From Candidatus Brocadiaceae bacterium (GTDB taxonomy: Bacteria > Planctomycetota > Brocadiia > Brocadiales > Brocadiaceae), in contig JANLHY010000266.1 of NCBI GenBank assembly GCA_024653795.1, positions 1-11,044 on the forward strand: 11,044 nucleotides of DNA, read 5' to 3'. Positions 1-6,609 of the stretch are shown piece after piece (positions within the stretch are counted from its first letter, which is position 1; each line of letters starts with the position of its first letter). Under the pieces are notes generated by a model that ran no database searches, was not told where the DNA came from, and worked only from the letters and a program-made list of their open reading frames with translations. The position numbers were made by a program, and so were the translations under genes.

Positions 1-1
1 C

Positions 2-292
2 AAATGCCCCGACAGCAATATGAGTCATTTCATGAACTGGCAGAATATTAATTATCTGACAAAATCTGACGAGGTGAAATTTGTCTTAAGTTCACGGAAT
101 GATTATGACTGGACGAAGGCCGTGATATATAAATATAATTTATCCGCAGTTGCTAATATATTGATCGGAACCGTCTTTGGCGCAATCTCTCCAAAAATAG
201 TTGTGCAATGGATTTTGGAAGACAATCTCGATGTGCGATTTCAGCTCCAACTCCATAAATATATCTGGGAGCCACAAACAAGAGGAGTTTAA
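2..292 (+). CDS. queE: 7-carboxy-7-deazaguanine synthase QueE, C-terminal part (5' end outside window)
   Basis: This is the 3' end of a radical-SAM enzyme that converts 6-carboxy-tetrahydropterin to 7-carboxy-7-deazaguanine, the step before QueC in preQ0/queuosine synthesis. Reading frame 2 is open from the window edge. It begins with the QueE block KCPDSNM followed by an Asn-Trp-X-Asn-X-X-Tyr-Leu segment, and ends with QLHKYIW plus PQTRGV, the family's characteristic C-terminus. The radical-SAM CxxxCxxC cluster motif would lie upstream of the window. The ATG at 20 is internal (the conserved KCPDSN block precedes it), so it is not the start. The gene is followed after 59 nt by queC on the same strand, which supports both calls. 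The stop is TAA at 290-292. Confidence 0.9.
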   Translation, partial: KCPDSNMSHFMNWQNINYLTKSDEVKFVLSSRNDYDWTKAVIYKYNLSAVANILIGTVFGAISPKIVVQWILEDNLDVRFQLQLHKYIWEPQTRGV

Positions 293-301
293 AATAAATA
301 T

Positions 302-341
302 TTACCGCAAAGACGCAGAGAACGCAAAGGAAGCGGTGAGA
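302..341. repeat. Dispersed-repeat-like stretch between queE and queC
   Basis: The short queE-queC spacer carries an A-rich CGCAAAGACGCAGAG / AACGCAAAGGAAG stretch closed by small inverted arms ACCGC (304-308) and GCGGT (333-337). Sequences of this type recur between genes in many environmental bacterial genomes and are often mistaken for coding DNA on the opposite strand (peptides resembling LCVLCVFAV). Here the GGTGAG at 335-340 falls about 11 nt before the queC ATG and may serve as its ribosome binding site, so the repeat may have been co-opted. Only one copy is present in the window, so calling it a repeat rests on recognition rather than on a second copy. Confidence 0.4.
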
Positions 342-351
342 TAAATTTTCC

Positions 352-1023
352 ATGAAAGAATTAGCTATAGTACTGGTAAGCGGTGGTATGGACAGCTGTG
401 TAACCACGGCTATTGCAAATACACAATACCAGCTTGCTCTCTTACACGTTAATTACGACCAACGAACCGAATCTCGAGAACTTAAGGCCTTTTGGGATAT
501 CGCATTGTTTTACCATATTCCAGAAGAAAGGATTCTCATATCTAATATTGATTGCCTCCGCAAAATTGGTGGTTCGAGTCTAACGGACTCGAGCATGGAC
601 GTTCAGGATGCTCAGTTGCATAGTAAAGAAATCCCTACCTCTTATGTTCCGTTTAGAAATACGCTTTTTTTGACCATTGCCGTTTCCTGGGGAGAGGTTA
701 TTGGGGCGAAGAAGGTATTTATTGGCGCTGTAGAACAGGATAGCCCTGGTTATCCCGACTGCATGCCAATATATTATGATGCCTTTAACAAACTCATCAA
801 AGTAGGGACAAAGCCCTCAACATGTATTGAAGTAGAAACCCCTCTTATTAGCAAGAGTAAATCTGAGATTGTAAAAATGGGTATGACTTTGAATGCTCCA
901 TTACATCTGAGCTGGTCTTGTTATAAAAACACAGATAAAGCCTGCGGCGCGTGTCATAGCTGCTTCCTGAGATTAAAGGCGTTTAGTGAAGCCGGTGTGA
1001 AAGATCCGATTGCGTATATCTAA
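352..1023 (+). CDS. queC: 7-cyano-7-deazaguanine (preQ0) synthase QueC
   Basis: QueC is the ATP-dependent enzyme that turns 7-carboxy-7-deazaguanine plus ammonia into 7-cyano-7-deazaguanine (preQ0), acting in the cytosol as the partner step to QueE. The 223-aa length is typical of the family (about 220-235). The PP-loop motif SGGMDS is at residues 10-15, followed by the YDQRTxSRE segment near residue 36. The YPDC/AFN block that binds the deazaguanine is in the middle. The C-terminal structural zinc site is complete, with C190, C198, C201 and C204 arranged C-x7-C-x2-C-x2-C. The ATG at 352 starts directly at the expected MKxLAIVLVSGG N-terminus. The gene follows queE after 59 nt and is likely co-transcribed. 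It converges with the minus-strand genes to its right. Confidence 0.95.
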   Translation: MKELAIVLVSGGMDSCVTTAIANTQYQLALLHVNYDQRTESRELKAFWDIALFYHIPEERILISNIDCLRKIGGSSLTDSSMDVQDAQLHSKEIPTSYVPFRNTLFLTIAVSWGEVIGAKKVFIGAVEQDSPGYPDCMPIYYDAFNKLIKVGTKPSTCIEVETPLISKSKSEIVKMGMTLNAPLHLSWSCYKNTDKACGACHSCFLRLKAFSEAGVKDPIAYI

Positions 1024-1093
1024 TTATTTATAAAACAATAATTCCCTCTTTTCTAGCTTTCCTTTAATTCTAACAGGTTGTTTGCTTCCCGAT

Positions 1094-1122
1094 GGTTTGC
1101 CACCCTTCCATACGGCAAAACC
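1094..1122. other. Small hairpin in the convergent intergenic region
   Basis: The 128-nt gap between the ends of queC (+) and the HD-GYP gene (-) contains GGTTTGCC (1094-1101) and GGCAAAACC (1114-1122), an 8-bp stem with a one-base bulge and a 12-nt loop. It sits where a bidirectional terminator would be expected, but no U-run follows it on either strand, so it is not a clear Rho-independent terminator. Nothing else is evident in this gap. Confidence 0.25.
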
Positions 1123-1151
1123 TTAATGCCTACAGTCATCATGGCCACATT

Positions 1152-2015
1152 TTAATTCAATGTAGCTACTTCTGTCAATTTGAATTCAAATTTTCTGTCT
1201 TTAAAAAGCCTTACGCAAGCATACACCACATCAGGGTCGTAGAGGGTGCCTTTATTTTTCGTAATTTCTTCTAAAGCCTTATCTAACCCTATAGCCGGCC
1301 GATATGGCCGTGGAGTTGCCATGTTTTCAACGATATCAGATACTCCCAGTATCCTCGCCTCAAGGAGAATGTCTTTGCCAGACAATCCCTGTGGGTATCC
1401 TGAGCCGTTCATCCTTTCCTGATGTTGAAGGACCATCTGGGCAATCGGCCGGGGAAATTCGATATCTTTTAACAAATCGTAACCGACCTTTGGATAGGTC
1501 ATGTAGAGCACAAGCTCATTCTTGCTCGTAATCTCTGGTTTGTTGAGTATCTCGATGGGAACTGCCATCTTTCCGATATCATAAATGAGTCCTGCCATGC
1601 GTATCCCATCGATCTGTTTCTCTGGAAGTCTCATCTCTCTCCCTATGGCAGAGGCAAGTTGGGATACACGCTGCTGGTGGCCTTTCCTGATTTGCTCCCT
1701 CATTTCGGCTATTTGCGACATGGCATGAATCGTTCCTTTCTGGATTTTTTCTAACTTTCCGTAGTTTTCACGTATCGTCTCTCTTTCCCGCACTATTTCG
1801 CCTATATACAACTCCATCGGACGTAATGAAAAGAAGTAAACCACTGGAAAGATGAGAAGTGTGAGTGCACACGCATCGATGATTCCCTCTACGAACGCGG
1901 AAAAAGGGAACAATTCGACCAAATAATACATAATCAATAATTCTATAATAAATACAGAAACAATTATGATCACAAACAACTGAAAAGATTTGTTATGTTT
2001 CTTTATCTCCTGCAT
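1152..2015 (-). CDS. Membrane-anchored HD-GYP domain protein with a degenerate active site
   Basis: This 287-aa protein has two hydrophobic segments (about residues 11-32 and 45-63), a charged coiled-coil-like linker (about 66-105) and an HD-GYP domain (about 108-275). HD-GYP domains normally hydrolyse cyclic-di-GMP using a metal centre. Here the signature is eroded. H113 (GHQQRV) is kept, but the HD dyad reads Y145-D146 and the next conserved His is Y174 (YMTYP). The HHExxDGxGYP block reads H198-Q199-E200 with N203 and G204-S-G-Y-P. The protein is therefore probably poorly active or inactive as a phosphodiesterase and may act as a c-di-GMP binding or partner protein. The start is well supported: GGAGG lies 7 nt before the ATG. 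It lies 54 nt downstream of a second, better-conserved HD-GYP gene to which its domain is closely related, suggesting duplication. Its membrane module also matches that of the GGDEF protein at 7005-7370. Confidence 0.88.
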   Translation of the reverse strand: MQEIKKHNKSFQLFVIIIVSVFIIELLIMYYLVELFPFSAFVEGIIDACALTLLIFPVVYFFSLRPMELYIGEIVRERETIRENYGKLEKIQKGTIHAMSQIAEMREQIRKGHQQRVSQLASAIGREMRLPEKQIDGIRMAGLIYDIGKMAVPIEILNKPEITSKNELVLYMTYPKVGYDLLKDIEFPRPIAQMVLQHQERMNGSGYPQGLSGKDILLEARILGVSDIVENMATPRPYRPAIGLDKALEEITKNKGTLYDPDVVYACVRLFKDRKFEFKLTEVATLN

Positions 2016-2069
2016 TATTATACCTCCATGAAAATGCTCTTAATTCGTATACGGTATAGCTCAATGTCT

Positions 2070-3917
2070 TTATCGGAACCGGAATCCCTTCCTCCTGAAA
2101 AGCTTCAGGCAGGCATCAACCGCTGCCGGGTCGTAAAGGATACCCTTTTTCCGGGTAATTTCCTTCAATGCCATATCTACGCCCATCGCAGGGCGATATG
2201 GACGGTGACTGCTCATGGCCTCAATGGTATCCGCCACAGCCAGAATCCTCGCCTCAAGCATAATTTCTTTACCTTTGAGCCCGTTTGGATAACCCGACCC
2301 ATCGAGTCTTTCCTGGTGCTGAAGTACAATCTGGGCAACTGGCCACGGGAACTCCACTCCTTTTAAAATCTCATAGCCTGTCTGGGCGTGGGCCTTAATA
2401 AGCGAAAATTCAATCTCACTCAGCTTGGTGGGTTTGCTGAGTATCTCAGCCGGCACTTCCATCTTCCCGATATCGTGGAGGCAGCTGGTTACGCGGATAC
2501 CTTCTACCTGGTCTTCAGAAAGTCCCATCTCTCCGGCAATGGCACACGCAAGCTGGGCAACGCGCTTTTCATGCCCGGAGGTGTATGGGTCCCTCTTTTC
2601 ACAGATATTGGCAATGGCATCAATCGTCCCCTTGAGTGTTTTCCGTATCCTTTCATAGCTTTGTTGCAATCCCCTTTCCAGTCTCCGTGATTTTATACCA
2701 ACAGAAATATCCGTAGCCACCTCCTGGAGATAACCGATTTCCTCCTCAAAAATAGCCTCTTTTGTGCCAGAGAAAACAACAAAAACACCAATGCTTTTCT
2801 CGTCATATTTCAGAGGTAAAGCTACACATGCCTTATACCCCCTCTTCAGCGCCTCTTTCCTCCACGCTTCGTTCATCTGATCTTTTGCTATATTAATAAG
2901 GATATATGGTTTACCTGTATTTACCGCGATACCTGCCGGAGACGCGGCATACCCTGCGTCATCCCATCGCAGCGTGACGGATGAGAGAAAGCCGTCTTCG
3001 AATCCTGCGTGAGCGATGGGTTTTATATCGTTACTCCCTTCTTCGAACAGTCCGATCCAGGTAAACCTGACGAATCCTACCCCGGTAAGTGAGTCACAAA
3101 TAACATGAAAGAGTGCAACCTCGTCCTTCGACCTCACGAGCGCCTCGTTTATTTTTCTGAGCGATATGAGAAGGGTGTTGAGTTTCTCTACCCTTTCCAA
3201 AGCCTGTTTGCGCTCTGTTACGTCAAAGAAACTTACGATTGCCCCCGTAATCTGTCCCTTCTCATTGCGAATGGGACCGGAATACACTTTGATCCAGCAG
3301 TGTGAACCGTCTCCGCGCAGGTAGTCAATCTCTTCGCCTTCAACCACTTCTCCTGTCTTTACCGACCTGGCGAGTGGCCACTCTTCGGGCTTATACGGTC
3401 TGCCGTCCGGGTGGAATCCTTTATATTGGACGTATTGTTCAACGGCAGATGTCGGATAAAATGGATGGCGTAAAAGCTCTGCAACCTTTTTGTTGTACAG
3501 ATATAACTTTCCACCTGGCGTTTCTGCAACGATTATGCCGACTGGCATTTGCTGGAGAACGGCTTCCAGGAAACGTTCCTTTTCCACCAGTTCCCCCTGC
3601 AACCGTTTGCGTTCCTCCTCCGCGCGTACGTATTCAGTGATGTCTTTTCCAGCGCCGATGATGCCCACAATACACCGTTTATGTTCATCCCGGAGCGGTC
3701 TGCCAAAGATGCGAATCCATTTTACCTCGCCGCTTTTTGTAATGATACGTAGCTTGCCTTCATTCGGTTGTCCTTTGAGAATTGCCTTAAAAAAGCCATC
3801 CAATACCTGCCTGTCATCGGCATTGGCTATTCTTTGCCAGCTATCGGCTGTCTTTATATCATCAGGGGAATATCCGGTAATGTCGGTAAACCTTTGCGTG
3901 ATAGATTCGAGAACCAT
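2070..3917 (-). CDS. PAS-PAS-GAF-HD-GYP c-di-GMP phosphodiesterase, distal part of a frameshifted gene
   Basis: This 615-aa reading frame encodes a PAS domain (about 1-98, starting mid-domain), a second PAS (about 112-238, ending in DVTERK), a GAF domain (about 250-410) and a C-terminal HD-GYP domain (about 425-610). The HD-GYP domain is expected to hydrolyse c-di-GMP. Visible metal ligands are H449, the HD dyad H481-D482, H510, and H534/E536 in QHQERLDG followed by SGYP, plus D563. The second His of the usual HHE triplet is Gln535. The ATG at 3917 lies inside a PAS fold and has only a weak GGCGGA upstream. The same frame remains open back to about 4070 and encodes GQFFAFIRDVTERKR, the normal end of the preceding PAS domain. 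The true protein therefore most likely continued from the 4001-4618 frame, and this entry is its distal fragment. No membrane segment is seen, so the sensing is probably cytosolic. It is followed 54 nt later by the degenerate HD-GYP gene. Confidence 0.85.
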   Translation of the reverse strand: MVLESITQRFTDITGYSPDDIKTADSWQRIANADDRQVLDGFFKAILKGQPNEGKLRIITKSGEVKWIRIFGRPLRDEHKRCIVGIIGAGKDITEYVRAEEERKRLQGELVEKERFLEAVLQQMPVGIIVAETPGGKLYLYNKKVAELLRHPFYPTSAVEQYVQYKGFHPDGRPYKPEEWPLARSVKTGEVVEGEEIDYLRGDGSHCWIKVYSGPIRNEKGQITGAIVSFFDVTERKQALERVEKLNTLLISLRKINEALVRSKDEVALFHVICDSLTGVGFVRFTWIGLFEEGSNDIKPIAHAGFEDGFLSSVTLRWDDAGYAASPAGIAVNTGKPYILINIAKDQMNEAWRKEALKRGYKACVALPLKYDEKSIGVFVVFSGTKEAIFEEEIGYLQEVATDISVGIKSRRLERGLQQSYERIRKTLKGTIDAIANICEKRDPYTSGHEKRVAQLACAIAGEMGLSEDQVEGIRVTSCLHDIGKMEVPAEILSKPTKLSEIEFSLIKAHAQTGYEILKGVEFPWPVAQIVLQHQERLDGSGYPNGLKGKEIMLEARILAVADTIEAMSSHRPYRPAMGVDMALKEITRKKGILYDPAAVDACLKLFRRKGFRFR

Positions 3918-4000
3918 CTGTCCGCCAGGGGAGACAATGCTCTTGAATATGAAGTCGGAGGTTAATTCTGTGACAAGGCGGTAACGTTCCTCATTCTCTC

Positions 4001-4618
4001 TTAAAGAATTCTCAATCCGCTTACGTTCGGTGACATCGCGGATGAATGCAAAAAATTGCCCGTCTGCCAGAGCATGGTGAGGAGTTCGTCACGGGTGTAA
4101 CCCGTCAAACGGCAGTAGGCATCGTTTATGTCCAGTAAGCGTCCCTCCCAATCCATTAGCCAAAAACCGTCCATGGAAGTATGGATGATCGTTTTATATC
4201 GTTCCTCGGACATCTTGCGCTCGGTAATGTCTCTCCAGATGCCTATGAGACATACTTTCCCTGTAATATTGCTTTTCAAAAGGGAAGCATTGGCGCTAAG
4301 GTATTTCATACCATGGGTCGTTGTCACCTGAAATTCGACATCCTGGCAGGAACCTTCGTGATAAAGACGGCGTGTCATTTCAGTCCAAAGAGGTGGGATG
4401 CCGGCATTGAGGAGATCAAGCCAAACGAATAAATTTGTTTCGATCACCTCCTGGCGATGCCGTCCGAGTAAGTTGCAGAATGCATCATTAACTACAATAA
4501 TATTGTGCAATTCGTCTGTGATTACAACCCCATCGATCAAAGACGCTAACAGATTATCAAAGAATTTGACCGTCTGCTGCAACGTCTCCAGTTTGTCTTT
4601 CTCTGTTTGTTCACCCAT
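4001..4618 (-). CDS. PAS sensor fragment, N-terminal part of the frameshifted PAS/GAF/HD-GYP gene
   Basis: This 205-aa frame starts with a good AGGA ribosome binding site 9 nt before its ATG. It contains one complete PAS domain (about 19-135, ending DITERK) and the first 40 or so residues of a second (about 141-182, ending GYTRDELLTM). The last 23 residues (183-205) are out of frame and resemble nothing in a PAS domain. In the +1 alternative frame the same DNA reads ADGQFFAFIRDVTERKR, the end of a PAS domain, and runs on into the 2070-3917 frame. About 55-60 residues of the second PAS are missing between LLTM and ADGQ. The gene is therefore the proximal half of a multi-PAS protein damaged by an internal deletion that also shifted the frame. 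Translation of this piece alone would give a truncated sensor with no output domain. Confidence 0.8.
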   Translation of the reverse strand: MGEQTEKDKLETLQQTVKFFDNLLASLIDGVVITDELHNIIVVNDAFCNLLGRHRQEVIETNLFVWLDLLNAGIPPLWTEMTRRLYHEGSCQDVEFQVTTTHGMKYLSANASLLKSNITGKVCLIGIWRDITERKMSEERYKTIIHTSMDGFWLMDWEGRLLDINDAYCRLTGYTRDELLTMLWQTGNFLHSSAMSPNVSGLRIL

Positions 4619-4629
4619 AAGAATATGTC

Positions 4630-4674
4630 CTATATACCTGGAACTTTGGTGATTTTAACTGCACTGTATTTAAA
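4630..4674 (-). pseudogene. Orphaned C-terminal tail of the molybdopterin oxidoreductase
   Basis: Immediately after the TAA stop of the Mo enzyme (4675-4677), the same frame continues as FKYSAVKITKVPGI and then a TAG. Enzymes of this family usually end with a segment of the form SKxPExKxxAVxI. Replacing TAA by GAA (one base) would restore SKQPEFKYSAVKI. This stretch is therefore read as the original C-terminus cut off by a nonsense change. The next gene starts 12 nt beyond the TAG. Confidence 0.7.
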
Positions 4675-6108
4675 TTACGGTTGCTTGGAATGGATATCAT
4701 ACACCGGATTACAGACAAGATTTGCCAGTTTGCCATCACCGACCCAGAGCGCCTTGCCATAATGAAAGTTCATGTAGATTGTGCCTGCAAGCACGCGATC
4801 GGTAAGTCGGGCAATGCCATGTGCCTTACCCCGTCGGGAAGTGATCTCGACCTCATCACCCTCAGCAATGCCCAAACGTCTGGCATCATCAGTATGTATC
4901 TCAACAATATTGTCAGGTGCGGCGGCATTTAGCTGTGGGATACGACCGGTGCGGGTACGTGTGTTGAAGTGCCATGCTAACCTGCCGGTGATGAGGACGA
5001 AGGGATAATCATTATCACTTATTTCGGCAGGTTCTATATATTCGCGTGGCAGGAGCGCTGTGCGGCCGTCTTCCCGTGGGAAATGCCGATCGGTAAATAA
5101 ACGCGGCGTGCCGGGATGGTTTGCATCCGGACAGGGCAGTTGTGGCCCAATCTCACCGCGAAGACGTTCGTAAGTCACGCCACTCATGTCACAGATGCGC
5201 CCACGCGTGAGTATCTTCAACTCCTCAAAGACTTCCAAGGTAAGCATTGCTTTGGCATGGCCAATAAGACGGGCTGCTTCGACGATTTGCCTTTCGGCAC
5301 ACCCGGTAATTTCAGCGCCGCGCGAAGGCGGATATTTCTCCAGCAACTCTTTCAGGTTACTAAAGCCAGAGGTGTAGTATTCAACACTATCAGCGTTAAT
5401 AAGACCCTCTTTTATCAGGACATGGGCCAGGGCATTATTGAGGGCAACATCTGTACCAGTCCGGATTTGAAGATGGATATCGGCTATGGCAGCGGTTTCG
5501 GACTGGCGCGGATCAACGACAATAACCTTTGCAGCATTTTTTTCCTTAGCAGCACAGATACGCCGAAACAGAATCGGTAACGAAACAGCCATATTGTTGC
5601 CAGCAATAAAGAATAGGTCTGCCTCTTCCACGTCGGCGTAACAGGTAGGTGGGGCATCAGCGCCAAAGGTTGAAACAAACCCGGCCTCTGAACTTACCAT
5701 ACACAGGCGTGTGCTGCATTCGATATTGTTGGCGCCGATGCACCCTTTCATCAGCTTGTTTATCAGATAGTATTCTTCGTCCAGGTTGGATGCGCCACCG
5801 TAAAATGCGACAGCGCTCGGGCCGTATTTCTCAACAATCCGCATGAACTCTTTGGCAACATGCGTGATAGCCTCATCCCAGGTAACTGGCACTAGCTCAC
5901 CATCGCGCCTGATCATTGGATTTCTCAGCCTTCCCTCTGCATTGAAAACAGGCGGGAGTTCGGCTGCCAGGATGCAAATGTCTCCGTTATTGACCGGATG
6001 ACCCTTCATGCCATGAATCTTCACTATCTTGCCTTGTTCCACTCCAACCATCAGTCCGCAGCCCAAACCGCAGTAAGGACATGTTGATTTCTTCCATTGA
6101 ATAGACAT
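4675..6108 (-). CDS. Molybdopterin oxidoreductase (nitrate reductase NasA-like), internally deleted and C-terminally truncated
   Basis: This is a cytoplasmic-type bis-MGD molybdoenzyme related to assimilatory nitrate reductase and formate dehydrogenase catalytic subunits. The N-terminal [4Fe-4S] site is complete (C10, C13, C17, C45). A probable Mo-ligand Cys is at 136 in TRLCM, the form seen in nitrate reductases. The C-terminal cofactor-binding domain is recognisable (RICDMSGVTYERL at 304-316, ITGR at 373-376, TRTRTGR at 383-389, FHYG at 448-451). However, residue 290 (GHAKAMLT) jumps straight to EVFEELK, skipping the roughly 230-250 residues that normally lie between; relatives are about 700 residues and this is 477. 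The frame also stops one residue before a conserved Glu, with the tail continuing in frame. There is no signal peptide. The start is supported by AAGGAGG 10 nt upstream. It is probably non-functional if the sequence is correct. It is flanked by c-di-GMP genes, not by nitrate transport or reduction genes. Confidence 0.85.
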   Translation of the reverse strand: MSIQWKKSTCPYCGLGCGLMVGVEQGKIVKIHGMKGHPVNNGDICILAAELPPVFNAEGRLRNPMIRRDGELVPVTWDEAITHVAKEFMRIVEKYGPSAVAFYGGASNLDEEYYLINKLMKGCIGANNIECSTRLCMVSSEAGFVSTFGADAPPTCYADVEEADLFFIAGNNMAVSLPILFRRICAAKEKNAAKVIVVDPRQSETAAIADIHLQIRTGTDVALNNALAHVLIKEGLINADSVEYYTSGFSNLKELLEKYPPSRGAEITGCAERQIVEAARLIGHAKAMLTLEVFEELKILTRGRICDMSGVTYERLRGEIGPQLPCPDANHPGTPRLFTDRHFPREDGRTALLPREYIEPAEISDNDYPFVLITGRLAWHFNTRTRTGRIPQLNAAAPDNIVEIHTDDARRLGIAEGDEVEITSRRGKAHGIARLTDRVLAGTIYMNFHYGKALWVGDGKLANLVCNPVYDIHSKQP

Positions 6109-6152
6109 TTTCGAAATGCCTCCTTTCTTTTGTCATTCACTTCAATAGTTGA

Positions 6153-6248
6153 GTAGGGTGGATTAAGCGAAGCGAATCCACCAATCTGATCGTATGGGAA
6201 AAAAGAAGGTGGATTCGGCGTAAAAGACGACGCCTTAATCCACCCTAC
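6153..6248. repeat. 96-bp composite palindromic element
   Basis: Outer arms GTAGGGTGGATTAAG (6153-6167) and its perfect 15-bp reverse complement (6234-6248) enclose a second perfect 10-bp pair, CGAATCCACC (6173-6182) and GGTGGATTCG (6208-6217). The outer and inner arms also share the core GTGGATT. The nested design resembles a non-coding REP/MITE-like mobile repeat. It lies 45 nt upstream of the Mo-enzyme start, inside its leader. There is no transposase nearby. Confidence 0.75.
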
Positions 6249-6290
6249 CCCACTTTTTGCACAGGCTCAGAGCATTGACGGCAGCATAAA

Positions 6291-6331
6291 ACAAAAACCC
6301 CGGCCATCAATACTCTGATGAGCCAGGGTTT
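6291..6331 (-). terminator. Rho-independent terminator-like hairpin in the leader of the Mo-enzyme gene
   Basis: Read on the minus strand, AAACCC-x-GGC pairs with GCC-x-GGGTTT and is extended by an inner TGATG/CATCA stem, with a 6-nt loop at 6310-6315. It is followed by a T-rich run (TTTTTGTTTT). It lies about 280 nt after the GGDEF stop and about 180 nt before the Mo-enzyme start. It could end the upstream transcript, or act as an attenuator of transcripts starting at the candidate promoter near 6551-6579. Confidence 0.55.
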
Positions 6332-6400
6332 AAAAATCGGAATAGAAATCTTGAACTGCCCTGTATGAAATACCAGGAACGGATATATTAAGAATAGAGG

Positions 6401-6458
<58 letters not shown>

Positions 6459-6521
6459 ACAAACTGCATTGTTATTCCCTTAACAGAATGTATCTAACAA
6501 GAGCGAGTCTGGAAAACGCTA

Positions 6522-6533
6522 CACAAATTTGTG
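6522..6533. promoter_or_regulatory. 12-bp perfect palindrome, possible operator
   Basis: CACAAATTTGTG is self-complementary and lies 17 nt downstream of the candidate -10 box at 6551-6556, a usual place for a repressor site. The binding protein is unknown, and a 12-bp palindrome could also occur by chance in AT-rich DNA. Confidence 0.35.
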
Positions 6534-6550
6534 GAGGGATATTTTGTAGT

Positions 6551-6579
6551 ATATTATCATACCTTCTTAAGCATGTTAA
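6551..6579 (-). promoter_or_regulatory. Candidate sigma70-type promoter upstream of the Mo-enzyme leader
   Basis: On the minus strand TTAACA (6574-6579, 5 of 6 consensus) is followed after 17 nt by TAATAT (6551-6556). An overlapping GATAAT (6553-6558) matches the -10 consensus better but at 15-nt spacing. Transcription would start near 6544 and give a leader of about 440 nt containing the 12-bp palindrome, the TGTA tract, the hairpin and the palindromic element before the Mo-enzyme start. Confidence 0.35.
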
Positions 6580-6609
6580 AGGAAAAAACGATTTTTTGCA
6601 AATGCATAT

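Noticed and set aside
153..407. 84-codon minus-strand frame across the queE-queC junction
   Set aside because: It is antisense to conserved queE and queC sequence, and its LCVLCVFAV part is a translation of the intergenic repeat-like stretch.
1995..3984. Several plus-strand frames of 65-164 codons opposite the PAS/GAF/HD-GYP gene
   Set aside because: They are antisense shadows of a clearly conserved minus-strand gene, with low-complexity or unrecognisable products and no supporting start signals.
4675..4677. Recoded stop (selenocysteine or readthrough) in the Mo enzyme
   Set aside because: The codon is TAA, not TGA, it lies at a Glu position near the C-terminus, and the metal-ligand position already has Cys136. 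A point mutation is simpler.
6584..6598. A-run/T-run near-palindrome after the GGDEF stop as a terminator
   Set aside because: The possible stem is almost entirely A-T with no GC core, so it would not form a stable terminator.
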